The notes under the pieces were generated by a model. That model was not told where the DNA came from, searched no databases, and worked only from the letters and a program-made list of their open reading frames with translations. The translations under genes and the position numbers were made by a program. From Nitrospira sp. ST-bin5 (GTDB lineage Bacteria > Nitrospirota > Nitrospiria > Nitrospirales > Nitrospiraceae): a stretch of 56,743 nt of DNA. The stretch lies in assembly GCA_002083555.1 (NCBI GenBank), contig MSXN01000003.1, forward strand, positions 1-56,743. The letters are read 5' to 3'. This document shows positions 49,488 to 56,743 of this stretch, piece by piece (the first letter of the stretch is position 1; each line of letters begins with the position of its first letter).

Positions 49488-50996
49488 CTATCTCTCCCCT
49501 CTCAATTTCCCATACTCTTCGACATATCGCTTAGCCGAACATTCCCAGGAACAATCCACCCCCATACCAGCCTGCTGAATTGACGCCCACGCCTTCCGAT
49601 CTGCATGAACCTTCAAGGCCAGCAGGATTGTCGCCAGCAGAGAGTCCGCTGAAACTCCTTCGAACTGGAATCCCGTCGCATCTCCGGCCAGTGCCGTAGA
49701 GGGCCGGTATGGAATAACCGTATCTGCCAACCCCCCCGTCTTTCGCACAATTGGAATCGTGCCGTACCGCAGGCTATAGAGCTGAGTCAGTCCGCAGGGC
49801 TCATACCGCGACGGCATAACCAGCATATCCGCACCGGCTTCAATTCGATGCGCACGCCCCTCATCGAATTTCAGAGACACGCCGATTTGCTGGGGGTAAC
49901 GCTCCTTTGCCGATTGAAATCGATCTTCAAGAATCCGATCTCCCGTACCCAAAATCGCCACCTGAACGCCCACCGCCATCAACTCCGGAATAATTTCCGC
50001 CAGCAGATCAAACCCCTTCTGTGACGTCAACCGTCCGATGACTCCAATGAGCGGAACATCACGATTCGGCAAGCCCAGTTCGCGCTGAAGCGCCTTCTTG
50101 CAGACTGCTTTGCCTGATAGGTCCGTCCGTGAATAGTTCGCCGCGAGGTGGCTATCCGTCTCAGGATCCCAGGAACCAACATCAATGCCGTTGATAATCC
50201 CGACGACATCATCCCGACGACCAGCCAACACCCCCTCCAAACCAAACCCGCCATCTGAGCTCATGATTTCTTTTGCGTAAGTTGGGCTCACGGTCGACAC
50301 CTTGTCCGCAAAGAGAATGCCTCCTTTAAGCAGATTCACCGATCCGTAAAACTCCAACCCGGCAGGAGTAAACAGATCTGTGGGCAGGCCCGTCTCAGAA
50401 AATTGGGAACCGGGAAAGATACCTTGATACCCCACATTGTGAAGCGTCAACAGCGTCCTGACATCGCCGACGAGTGCCCGATCACGCTCCGTGGTTTTCA
50501 GATACACAGCCGCAAGGGCCGTCTGCCAATCGTGCAAATGCAAGACAGAGATCGACTCACCGAGGCTGCTCCGGAGATATGCCAGCACTTCAACGATCGC
50601 GCGGCTGAAAAAGGCAAACCGAGCAAGATTGTCACTGAAGTCTCCATCCGGACCTTGATACAGCCCAGCCCGGTCAAAATAGGGGTCATACCGAACCGCC
50701 ACCACTCGAACCGATCGTCCGGCCCCCCCGACAGGAATCAAATCTTCCTCAAGCGTCGCATCGACAAGCCCCTTGGCAGTCCTGACGCGAATCGTCCCGA
50801 GCTCCCGGAGCGACCTTCCACCCGTCTGAAAACTGCGATAGCGGGGCACAATCAAGGTCACCATATGCCCCAGCTTGGCAAGCTCCACTGGAAGCGCACC
50901 GGCGACATCGGCCAGCCCACCCGTCTTGACGTAGGGAACCGCCTCTGATGCGGCCATTACAATGTTCAGTGAATCGATGTGGTGAGATCTCGCCAT
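49488..50996 (-). CDS. glgA: Glycogen synthase
   Basis: A 502-residue GT5 enzyme. The ADP-glucose-binding KTGGLADVAGALPVELAKLG, HLHDWQTALAAVYLK, LTLHNVGYQGIF, VSPTYAKEI, GIINGIDVGSWDPE, VIGRLTSQKGFDLL and PSRYEPCGLTQLYSLRYGT are all present. It lengthens alpha-1,4-glucan from ADP-glucose in the cytosol. It may have no link to the exopolysaccharide. It starts 21 bases after the lipoprotein gene stop. Confidence 0.97.
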   Translation of the reverse strand: MARSHHIDSLNIVMAASEAVPYVKTGGLADVAGALPVELAKLGHMVTLIVPRYRSFQTGGRSLRELGTIRVRTAKGLVDATLEEDLIPVGGAGRSVRVVAVRYDPYFDRAGLYQGPDGDFSDNLARFAFFSRAIVEVLAYLRSSLGESISVLHLHDWQTALAAVYLKTTERDRALVGDVRTLLTLHNVGYQGIFPGSQFSETGLPTDLFTPAGLEFYGSVNLLKGGILFADKVSTVSPTYAKEIMSSDGGFGLEGVLAGRRDDVVGIINGIDVGSWDPETDSHLAANYSRTDLSGKAVCKKALQRELGLPNRDVPLIGVIGRLTSQKGFDLLAEIIPELMAVGVQVAILGTGDRILEDRFQSAKERYPQQIGVSLKFDEGRAHRIEAGADMLVMPSRYEPCGLTQLYSLRYGTIPIVRKTGGLADTVIPYRPSTALAGDATGFQFEGVSADSLLATILLALKVHADRKAWASIQQAGMGVDCSWECSAKRYVEEYGKLRGER

Positions 50997-51017
50997 GATG
51001 TAAAACGCCAGCTGATC

Positions 51018-51503
51018 CTAGCGGAGCGGCGCACCTTCCAGGCTCGTCTTAAAGCGGTCTTCAAACTGCCACGTCTTTCCAAGCGTGTGGACTTTATCGG
51101 CCTTTAACTCTTCCCGATACACCAGCCGATCATCTAAAAATACTAACATCCAGCCTTGCTCGGGGTAGCCTAGAAACACCCCTTCCCCGGCCTCGAAACT
51201 TGCTTCCCACCCCTCTGGCGCTTCACCAATGGGCACCCGGGAACGCGGAATCATCGACTTATCCGGCATGACAAAAAACTGCGTGAACTCACTATGGTGA
51301 TAGACCGGCTTGCCCCAGACATTCACGAACGCTTTTGGGGAAATCTGCTGGACTGTGAGCTGCTTGTTCTGCACCAGGCGTTCCTGCTCTCCCAATGGCG
51401 GCATACTCTGGCAACCCGCCAGTACAAACAGACACAGGACGCTCCCCAAAACCTGCAGAACCCATCGAGCACTCCCTTCACCTTGCCCAGGCTGCTCCAT
51501 CAC
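51018..51503 (-). CDS. Putative lipoprotein
   Basis: A 161-residue protein with a lipobox (VLGSVLCLFVLAGC) and a soluble part with KAFVNVWGKPVYHHSEFTQF and VPIGEAPEGWEASFEAG. I do not recognise the family. It sits between glgA and the DUF971 gene with short gaps, so it is probably co-transcribed. Confidence 0.75.
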   Translation of the reverse strand: MMEQPGQGEGSARWVLQVLGSVLCLFVLAGCQSMPPLGEQERLVQNKQLTVQQISPKAFVNVWGKPVYHHSEFTQFFVMPDKSMIPRSRVPIGEAPEGWEASFEAGEGVFLGYPEQGWMLVFLDDRLVYREELKADKVHTLGKTWQFEDRFKTSLEGAPLR

Positions 51504-51522
51504 TTTTGTCCCCTTCCCCCGG

Positions 51523-51876
51523 TCATAGAAGCCGCCGACTCTTCTGCTCGGTTGGCTTCACCGGCACACACACATCACATTGGCACAGCTGCCGCAGAAG
51601 CCCGTAAGAATAAATTCCGCTGTCATGCCCATCACTCCAGGAAAATTGGAGCGCATACCGCCCGACCGGCTGAATGTCCTGAGCCATGATAAACATCGGC
51701 ACATCATCGGGCTTCAATCGACGCACACCTGTCCACTCATCGACACAGGCGGCACAAGGACAATGCAGCCTCAGCACACGAACGGGATAGATCCCTCTGT
51801 GGCCATCGCTCCACTCGATGCCCAACACACCCTTCTCCAACCATTGCATGTCGATGGGAACCAAAGCCGCGGCCAT
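51523..51876 (-). CDS. DUF971 domain protein
   Basis: A 117-residue protein of the DUF971 (GBBH-like N-terminal) family: GIEWSDGHRGIYPVRVLRLH, the Cys pair CPCAACVDEWTG, then FSWSDGHDSGIYSYGLLRQL and CQCDVC. The repeated W-SDGH pattern and Cys residues suggest an iron- or zinc-binding role linked to Fe-S metabolism. The ATG at 51876 has GGGGAG upstream. It lies 34 bases after RecO. Confidence 0.88.
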   Translation of the reverse strand: MAAALVPIDMQWLEKGVLGIEWSDGHRGIYPVRVLRLHCPCAACVDEWTGVRRLKPDDVPMFIMAQDIQPVGRYALQFSWSDGHDSGIYSYGLLRQLCQCDVCVPVKPTEQKSRRLL

Positions 51877-51910
51877 AGTCTCTCCCCTTCTCCCCTCATG
51901 CTCCATTGAC

Positions 51911-52669
51911 TCAGACCGAAGACACCGACGCCAAGAAATCGACCGGCGGCAATCGCCGACCAGCCACGACCGTCACATAGCCCTCAATTGCCCGCTCCAC
52001 CTCAGCCCGCACCTGGCCGGTCGCCGTCAGCCGCGTAACCAGCTCGGGAGTCAACCGAATAGCTTGCTGTAGAAACGACAGGCTCCCACGAGACATCACA
52101 ATACACCGGACCATCTGCCGCGTCGCACAGGAGAGACAGACAAATCCGCCGGCCAGCGGCGAGAACTGCGGCTCCCCCGTCACACCAGACTTCCCACAGG
52201 TCGCACAGTGATCGGTTTGCGGACGAAACCCCGTCAGCCCCAGCAAACGAATCTGAAACAGCAACGCCACCAAGACCGGATCTCGACTCCCCTTGAGAGA
52301 CCCCAACCCCTGACCTAAGGTCTCGAAGAGTCTGGCATCCGGATCGCCATCCGGCGTGACCGCCCCCACCACATTGACCATCCGGGCCGCACAGGCCATC
52401 AACACCAATTCTTCCCGAAGCGGCTGAAAGGATTCGATCAGATCGACATGAGAAATCCGATAGAGCGAATCACCCGGCTTCTCGAACAAATCCAGATGAC
52501 AGCGGGTAAAGGGCTCAAGCGTGGCTCCGAAGTGGCTCTTGAATCGCCGGGCCCCGCGCGCCACGCCACGGATTTTCCCGAACTCCTTCGAATAGAAAGT
52601 GACAATCCGGTCGGCTTCACCCCACCGACGGCTTTTGAGGATAATGGCAGAGGTTTTTACGAGAGGCAT
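51911..52669 (-). CDS. recO: DNA repair protein RecO
   Basis: A 252-residue RecO. The OB-fold N-terminus is TSAIILKSRRWGEADRIVTF and GVARGARRFKSHFG; the zinc finger is CATCGKSG ... FVCLSC. It loads RecA with RecF/RecR on gapped DNA. The 55-base gap to MgtE is ordinary. Confidence 0.95.
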   Translation of the reverse strand: MPLVKTSAIILKSRRWGEADRIVTFYSKEFGKIRGVARGARRFKSHFGATLEPFTRCHLDLFEKPGDSLYRISHVDLIESFQPLREELVLMACAARMVNVVGAVTPDGDPDARLFETLGQGLGSLKGSRDPVLVALLFQIRLLGLTGFRPQTDHCATCGKSGVTGEPQFSPLAGGFVCLSCATRQMVRCIVMSRGSLSFLQQAIRLTPELVTRLTATGQVRAEVERAIEGYVTVVAGRRLPPVDFLASVSSV

Positions 52670-52724
52670 CGCCCAAGCCCTTTTCGCACACGCAATACTC
52701 CGGCTCCCCCCGAGGCGAGGCAGA

Positions 52725-54185
52725 TCACCGCAGATGGTCTAAAAACAGCGTGGCCAATGAGAGATAGATCGTGATGCCTGTAATATCGTTGGCCGTCGTC
52801 ACGAAGGGACCGGCCGCCACGGCAGGATCAACACCCATGCGCTTCAGCACAACCGGCATGATCGTCGCCATACTCGTCGAAACCAGGAATGCAATCACCA
52901 GCGACGTCCCGACCACCATGCCCAAAAAGGCCTGATGCCAGGCCCATCCGACCAAGGTCAGCATCACGCCGCAGGCCAGGCCCATCAAGAGCCCAACCTT
53001 GACCTCGCGAAAAAAGACCATGCGCACATCCGACAATTCAACCACCCCTGTGGCCAATCCGCGAATAATCAATGTCGACGACTGCAATCCGACATTGCCG
53101 CCCATCGCCGCAATGACCGGGATAAAACTGACGATCGCCACCACCTCTTGCAACGTCATCCTGAAGTACCAGAGGATGGCGCCCGACAAGAGACTGCCGA
53201 CTAAATTGGTGAACAGCCAGGGCAGCCGCAACTTTGCCGCGCCAAAACTGGACGACTTGGAGACCGAGTCCTCCTCGATCGCGCCGGCCATTTTCAACAT
53301 ATCCTCTGTGGCCTCTTCACGGATGACGTCCACCACGTCATCGACCGTGATGATGCCCGCAAGCCTTCCATCTTTCTCCACTACCGGAATCGCCAATAAG
53401 TTATAGCTGGCGACCTGGCGCGCCACCTCTTCCTGGTCCATGTCGACCGCCACGCTCATGACATCGCGCATCATGATATTTTTCAGCGGCGTGGCCGGAG
53501 GAACCGTCAAGAGCTGGCGTAACGAGAGCACTCCGACGAGGTGTTCATCCTTGTCGGTCACATAAATATAAAACACCATTTCGGCATCGGTGGCCTGCTG
53601 CAGCCGTCGAATGGCCTCCTGAGCCGTCGCATCTTCCGGCAGCGAAAAGAACTCCGTGGTCATGATGCCGCCGGCCGTATCCTTGGGATACTTGAGAATA
53701 TCGGCGACTTCCGTCGAGTCCTCCGTCTTCATCAGGGCCAGAATGTCTTTACCCCGCTCTTCAGGGAGGAATCCAAGAATATAGGCGACGTCGTCGGGGC
53801 CCAGATCTTTCAAGAGCCAGGCGATATCGGAGTGCAGCAGATCGGCCAAGACTTGCTGAATACTATCGCCATCCAGCTCACTCAAGACCTGGCCGCGCTT
53901 GGCTTCGCCGCGAACGAGCTCAAAGACTTCGCGCTTTTCTTTGGGGGAACTCAGATGAGTGATGACTCTGGCCGCGTCGGCCGGATGCATCCGGCCGAGC
54001 ATCTTCGACAAGTTCGTGATCGCCCCGCGTCGCAACAGACGCTGCACGGACAACAGAATGATATCCGACTTCGTCTGTCCGCGCTCTGACTGATCCCGGA
54101 GCGCATCCCGCAACACGTCCCGTTCGGACGACCGAAGACGGGCGTCGGGCGATTGCGGATCGACTGGTTGTTCAGTAGGCAGCAT
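52725..54185 (-). CDS. mgtE: Magnesium transporter MgtE
   Basis: A 486-residue Mg2+ channel. The MgtE N-domain (MLGRMHPADAARVITHLSSP, LLHSDIAWLLKDLGPDDVAY), two CBS domains (MTTEFFSLPEDATAQEAI, IMMRDVMSVAVDMDQEE) and five membrane helices (IVSFIPVIAAMGGNVGLQSS is the pore region) are seen. Mg2+ gates it through the cytosolic domain. The ATG at 54185 has AGGGAT upstream. The Era stop is 10 bases upstream. Confidence 0.96.
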   Translation of the reverse strand: MLPTEQPVDPQSPDARLRSSERDVLRDALRDQSERGQTKSDIILLSVQRLLRRGAITNLSKMLGRMHPADAARVITHLSSPKEKREVFELVRGEAKRGQVLSELDGDSIQQVLADLLHSDIAWLLKDLGPDDVAYILGFLPEERGKDILALMKTEDSTEVADILKYPKDTAGGIMTTEFFSLPEDATAQEAIRRLQQATDAEMVFYIYVTDKDEHLVGVLSLRQLLTVPPATPLKNIMMRDVMSVAVDMDQEEVARQVASYNLLAIPVVEKDGRLAGIITVDDVVDVIREEATEDMLKMAGAIEEDSVSKSSSFGAAKLRLPWLFTNLVGSLLSGAILWYFRMTLQEVVAIVSFIPVIAAMGGNVGLQSSTLIIRGLATGVVELSDVRMVFFREVKVGLLMGLACGVMLTLVGWAWHQAFLGMVVGTSLVIAFLVSTSMATIMPVVLKRMGVDPAVAAGPFVTTANDITGITIYLSLATLFLDHLR

Positions 54186-54195
54186 AGCGGGATCC

Positions 54196-55080
54196 CTAGT
54201 AGCCGAGTTCCACAAGCGTGCGCTCGTCTTCGCGCCAGTCTTCCCGGACCTTGACCCACACCTCCAAGAACACTTTCATATCGAACACACGCTCCATATC
54301 CTGCCGCGCCTGGGTACTGATCAGCTTCAACCGTTCGCCATGCTTGCCAATCACGATCCCTTTCTGCGTGTCCCGCTCGACGAGAATCGTGGCCCGGATC
54401 CGCGTAATCTTACTTTCCTCGACAAACTCTTCGATTTCCACCGCCACTGAATAGGGGACTTCCTGCTCCGTCACCGCGAGAATTTTCTCGCGGATCAATT
54501 CGGCCGCCAGCGTGCGCATGGACTGGTCCGTCAGCATATCTTCGTTATACACCCCTTCGCCTTCCGGCAAGTGGGCGACGGTCACCTCCAGCAGACGATC
54601 GATATTATCTCCGTCCTCCGCAGACACCGGCACCACCTCGGTCCAGGGGAACAGCCTTCCGTAGGCCTCCAGCACCGGCAGCAACTTGATCTTGTTCACC
54701 GCATCGACCTTCGTCACCACTAGAATGACAGGGCGGGCATGCTTCGCCATCGCCGTCTTCACGTGGGTGATCGCCGCCAGATCGCCGGGCCCAGGCAGAT
54801 GAAGAGACTCCATCAGCACATAGAGCAGATCGGCATCATCCAGCGCTTCCACCGTCGTCCGCACCATCCGCCGGTTCAGCAAGTGATCCGGCTTATGCAA
54901 CCCTGGCGTATCCAAAAACGCAATCTGCGCACCCGGCACATGCGCCACCCCGAGAATGCGCGTCCGGGTCGTCTGCGGCTTATTCGATACAATCGCGACT
55001 TTCTCTCCGAGCAATCGGTTCAGCAATGTAGACTTCCCCACATTGGAGCGGCCGATGATCGCTACCGTCCCGAATTTCAT
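54196..55080 (-). CDS. era: GTPase Era
   Basis: A 294-residue Era. G1 GRSNVGKSTLLNRLLGEK, G3 DTPGLHKPDH, G4 VVTKVD and the KH domain with GIVIGKHGERLKLISTQARQ are all there. It helps mature 16S rRNA and the 30S subunit. It overlaps the FtsB stop as ATGA (55077-55080). Confidence 0.97.
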   Translation of the reverse strand: MKFGTVAIIGRSNVGKSTLLNRLLGEKVAIVSNKPQTTRTRILGVAHVPGAQIAFLDTPGLHKPDHLLNRRMVRTTVEALDDADLLYVLMESLHLPGPGDLAAITHVKTAMAKHARPVILVVTKVDAVNKIKLLPVLEAYGRLFPWTEVVPVSAEDGDNIDRLLEVTVAHLPEGEGVYNEDMLTDQSMRTLAAELIREKILAVTEQEVPYSVAVEIEEFVEESKITRIRATILVERDTQKGIVIGKHGERLKLISTQARQDMERVFDMKVFLEVWVKVREDWREDERTLVELGY

Positions 55081-55436
55081 GGGGCCTCCTGAAGCGATCG
55101 ATCCTTCACTGGGTCTGGGGACAACTGATAGACCGTTTCCCCCTTGCGCACATACCCCAATCGTTCGCGAGCTAATTGTTCGATCTTGGCCGGATCATGT
55201 TGCAACCGGGCGATTTCTCCGCGCAACCCGCCGTTATCCCGTCGCAACGCGAGAAGATCCCGGTCTAATTGAGCCACCTGTTCGCGCATGGCCAAATACC
55301 GAGGCAACCCCATGTTGCCGAAGCAAAAGGCAACCAAGAGCCAGACACAGGCGCCGGCACCAGCCACCTGGGCCACGGTGCCCATACGGCGCTGCCAATC
55401 CAGCCACACCCGTCCACGATTCTGCTTAATGATCAT
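55077..55436 (-). CDS. ftsB: Septum formation initiator FtsB/DivIC
   Basis: A 119-residue bitopic protein: short cytosolic part, one membrane helix (VAGAGACVWLLVAFCFGN), a coiled coil (EQVAQLDRDLLALRRDNGG) and the ending QLARERLGYVRKGETVY. It takes part in the FtsBLQ division complex. It lies between eno and era, which is a usual order. Confidence 0.92.
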   Translation of the reverse strand: MIIKQNRGRVWLDWQRRMGTVAQVAGAGACVWLLVAFCFGNMGLPRYLAMREQVAQLDRDLLALRRDNGGLRGEIARLQHDPAKIEQLARERLGYVRKGETVYQLSPDPVKDRSLQEAP

Positions 55437-55538
55437 AAATGTGTCAGCAACCCTCGTCTCACAAATACCGAATCGTCACTCATCAAATACCACTCTTGCG
55501 CGGCGGTTCAAAACGTCCGTCCAGCGAGGCCGCAACGA

Positions 55539-55583
55539 GCACAGAGGCGAATCGTACTCTTCCCGTACGTTGAGCCTCTGTGC
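55539..55583. repeat. 10-bp inverted repeat between eno and ftsB
   Basis: GCACAGAGGC (55539-55548) pairs perfectly with GCCTCTGTGC (55574-55583) around 25 bases that contain a second, smaller repeat (GTAC twice). It is about 40 bases after the eno stop on the minus strand and may be an attenuator, mRNA end or protein site. Confidence 0.45.
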
Positions 55584-55590
55584 GATGCGA

Positions 55591-55621
55591 GAACAAAGCT
55601 GGCGGGCGTTTTCAGCCGCCA
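55591..55621 (-). terminator. Possible eno terminator
   Basis: On the minus strand TGGCGG (55621-55616) pairs with CCGCCA (55605-55600) around a 10-base loop, followed by the T-rich GCTTTGTTCT. It begins directly after the eno stop codon. The T-run is interrupted, so it may be leaky. Confidence 0.45.
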
Positions 55622-56743
55622 CTACACCCGACCGGGTACGGCATCCCGGCCGAGATACACCGCCGCGCTTCCCAGCTCTTCCTCGATGCGCAGCAGCTGA
55701 TTGTACTTCGCAATCCGGTCGGTCCGTGACAACGAACCGGTCTTGATCAAGCCGGTGTTCATCGCCACCGCCACATCCGCAATCGTCGTATCTTCGGTTT
55801 CACCCGACCGGTGCGAAATGATCGCCGTATAGCCGGACCGCTTCGCCAGCTCGATCGCATCCAGCGTCTCGGTCAAGGTCCCGATCTGATTCAACTTGAT
55901 CAGGATCGAGTTTCCGATACCTTCTTTGATCCCTTTGGCAAAGATCTCCACGTTGGTCACGAAAATGTCATCGCCGACCAGCTGCACCCGCTTGCCCAGC
56001 TTCTCGGTCAGCATCTTCCAGCCCTTCCAATCCAACTCGCTCAACCCGTCTTCAATCGAGAGGATGGGGTACCGGTCCAGCAACTTGCCATAATACGACA
56101 CCATCTCCTCGGACGACCGCTCCGGGTTCTTTTCTGCCTCAAGAATGTAGCGCCCCTTGTGATAGAGTTCGCTCGCCGCGCAATCCAAGGCCAAGGCAAT
56201 ATCTTTACCGGTCTTGTAGCCGGCATCTTCTATCGCTTGCGAGATGAGGCTGAGCGCCTCTTCATTCGACTGTAAATCAGGCGCAAATCCACCTTCATCC
56301 CCGACCGCCGTGTTGAGCCCCTTCTTCTTCAACAGGGTTTTGAGCGTGTGAAACACTTCCGTCGCCATGCGGAGCGCGTCGCTGAAGGTCTTCGCTCCCA
56401 CCGGCATGATCATAAACTCTTGAAAGTCCAACCGGTTGTCGGCATGCGCGCCGCCGTTGATAATGTTCATCAGCGGAACCGGCAAGACTCGCGCATTCGT
56501 GCCGCCAAGATACCGATAGAGCGGCTGCCCGGTTTCATTCGCCGCCGCCTTCGCCACGGCCAGCGAGACGCCGAGGATCGCGTTGGCGCCCAGCTTGCCT
56601 TTGGTCTTCGTTCCGTCCAGCGCGATCATGGCGTGATCGATGTTGGCCTGATCGAGCGCCTCGCACCCGAGCAGCTCCGGCGCGATCGCTTTCGTGATAT
56701 TGGCCACCGCCTTGGAGACGCCCTTGCCCATCCAACGCTTCTT
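55622..56743 (-). CDS. eno: Enolase, C-terminal part (5' end outside the window)
   Basis: The last 373 codons of enolase; the start is beyond the right edge. The frame is open to the last base, reading KKRWMGKGVSKAVANI at the edge, so the apparent Met near 56731 is internal. GDEGGFAPDL, SIEDGLSELDWKGW, LVGDDIFVTN, LIKLNQIGTLTETL and ISHRSGETEDTTIAD are the active-site blocks. It converts 2-phosphoglycerate to phosphoenolpyruvate in glycolysis. Confidence 0.98.
   Translation of the reverse strand, partial: KKRWMGKGVSKAVANITKAIAPELLGCEALDQANIDHAMIALDGTKTKGKLGANAILGVSLAVAKAAANETGQPLYRYLGGTNARVLPVPLMNIINGGAHADNRLDFQEFMIMPVGAKTFSDALRMATEVFHTLKTLLKKKGLNTAVGDEGGFAPDLQSNEEALSLISQAIEDAGYKTGKDIALALDCAASELYHKGRYILEAEKNPERSSEEMVSYYGKLLDRYPILSIEDGLSELDWKGWKMLTEKLGKRVQLVGDDIFVTNVEIFAKGIKEGIGNSILIKLNQIGTLTETLDAIELAKRSGYTAIISHRSGETEDTTIADVAVAMNTGLIKTGSLSRTDRIAKYNQLLRIEEELGSAAVYLGRDAVPGRV

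Noticed and set aside
1..56743. CRISPR arrays, IS elements, rRNA, tRNA, exosortase and PEP-CTERM tails
   Set aside because: I looked for regular repeats, transposase motifs, tRNA arms and VPEP-type C-termini and found none.

Overview
The window is GC-rich DNA from a Gram-negative bacterium. Nearly everything lies on the minus strand and reads right to left. The exopolysaccharide genes carry marks of the exosortase A (XrtA/PEP-CTERM) system: a FemAB-like protein, an Stp1-like glycosyltransferase, a DUF3473-type deacetylase, an EpsB-like sugar transferase, a Wzz fused to a tyrosine kinase, and a Wza-type exporter with a barrel protein. With the housekeeping order eno-ftsB-era-mgtE-recO this best fits Nitrospira (Nitrospirota). 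That assignment is inference from gene content, not a computed classification.

Layout from right to left. 56743-49488 is a housekeeping block: enolase (cut by the right edge), FtsB, Era, MgtE, RecO, a DUF971 protein, a lipoprotein and glycogen synthase. 48192-49486, the only plus-strand genes, are a LuxR-type regulator and a small lipoprotein. 48191-47896 is a divergent promoter region. From 47895 to the left edge runs about 47.9 kb of co-directional polysaccharide genes.

The polysaccharide locus opens with a PilZ protein and an RfaH/UpxY-like NusG paralogue. The gap just after the NusG paralogue holds two exact copies of GGCGGTAG, the core of the enterobacterial ops element that recruits RfaH. 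Next come two Wza-type proteins, an outer-membrane barrel, the Wzz-kinase, the initiating sugar transferase and a polysaccharide deacetylase (46834-39657). An ABC exporter (Wzm, and Wzt with a C-terminal sugar-binding-type domain) follows at 39495-37283. Then comes a CDP-sugar/C-methyl sugar set (RfbF, LhgO-like oxidase, SDR, C-methyltransferase, RfbC) at 37026-32131. The rest (32098-1) is an assembly and decoration region. It has about nine glycosyltransferases, three membrane-bound SGNH-type proteins and a FkbH-ACP-acyltransferase set. It also has a DUF4910 peptidase-like protein, a TupA-like ATP-grasp protein, an AsnB-like amidotransferase, a carbamoyltransferase and nucleotide-sugar enzymes.

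A plausible working model (inference): the glycan is started on undecaprenyl phosphate, extended by the many GT4 enzymes, and decorated with C-methyl sugars, carbamoyl, amide and acyl or glyceryl groups. It is exported by Wzm/Wzt or by a Wzy-type route whose flippase and polymerase are outside the window. The NusG paralogue would keep RNA polymerase processive through this very long operon. No exosortase, PEP-CTERM substrate, flippase, polymerase, tRNA, rRNA, IS element or CRISPR array was found.
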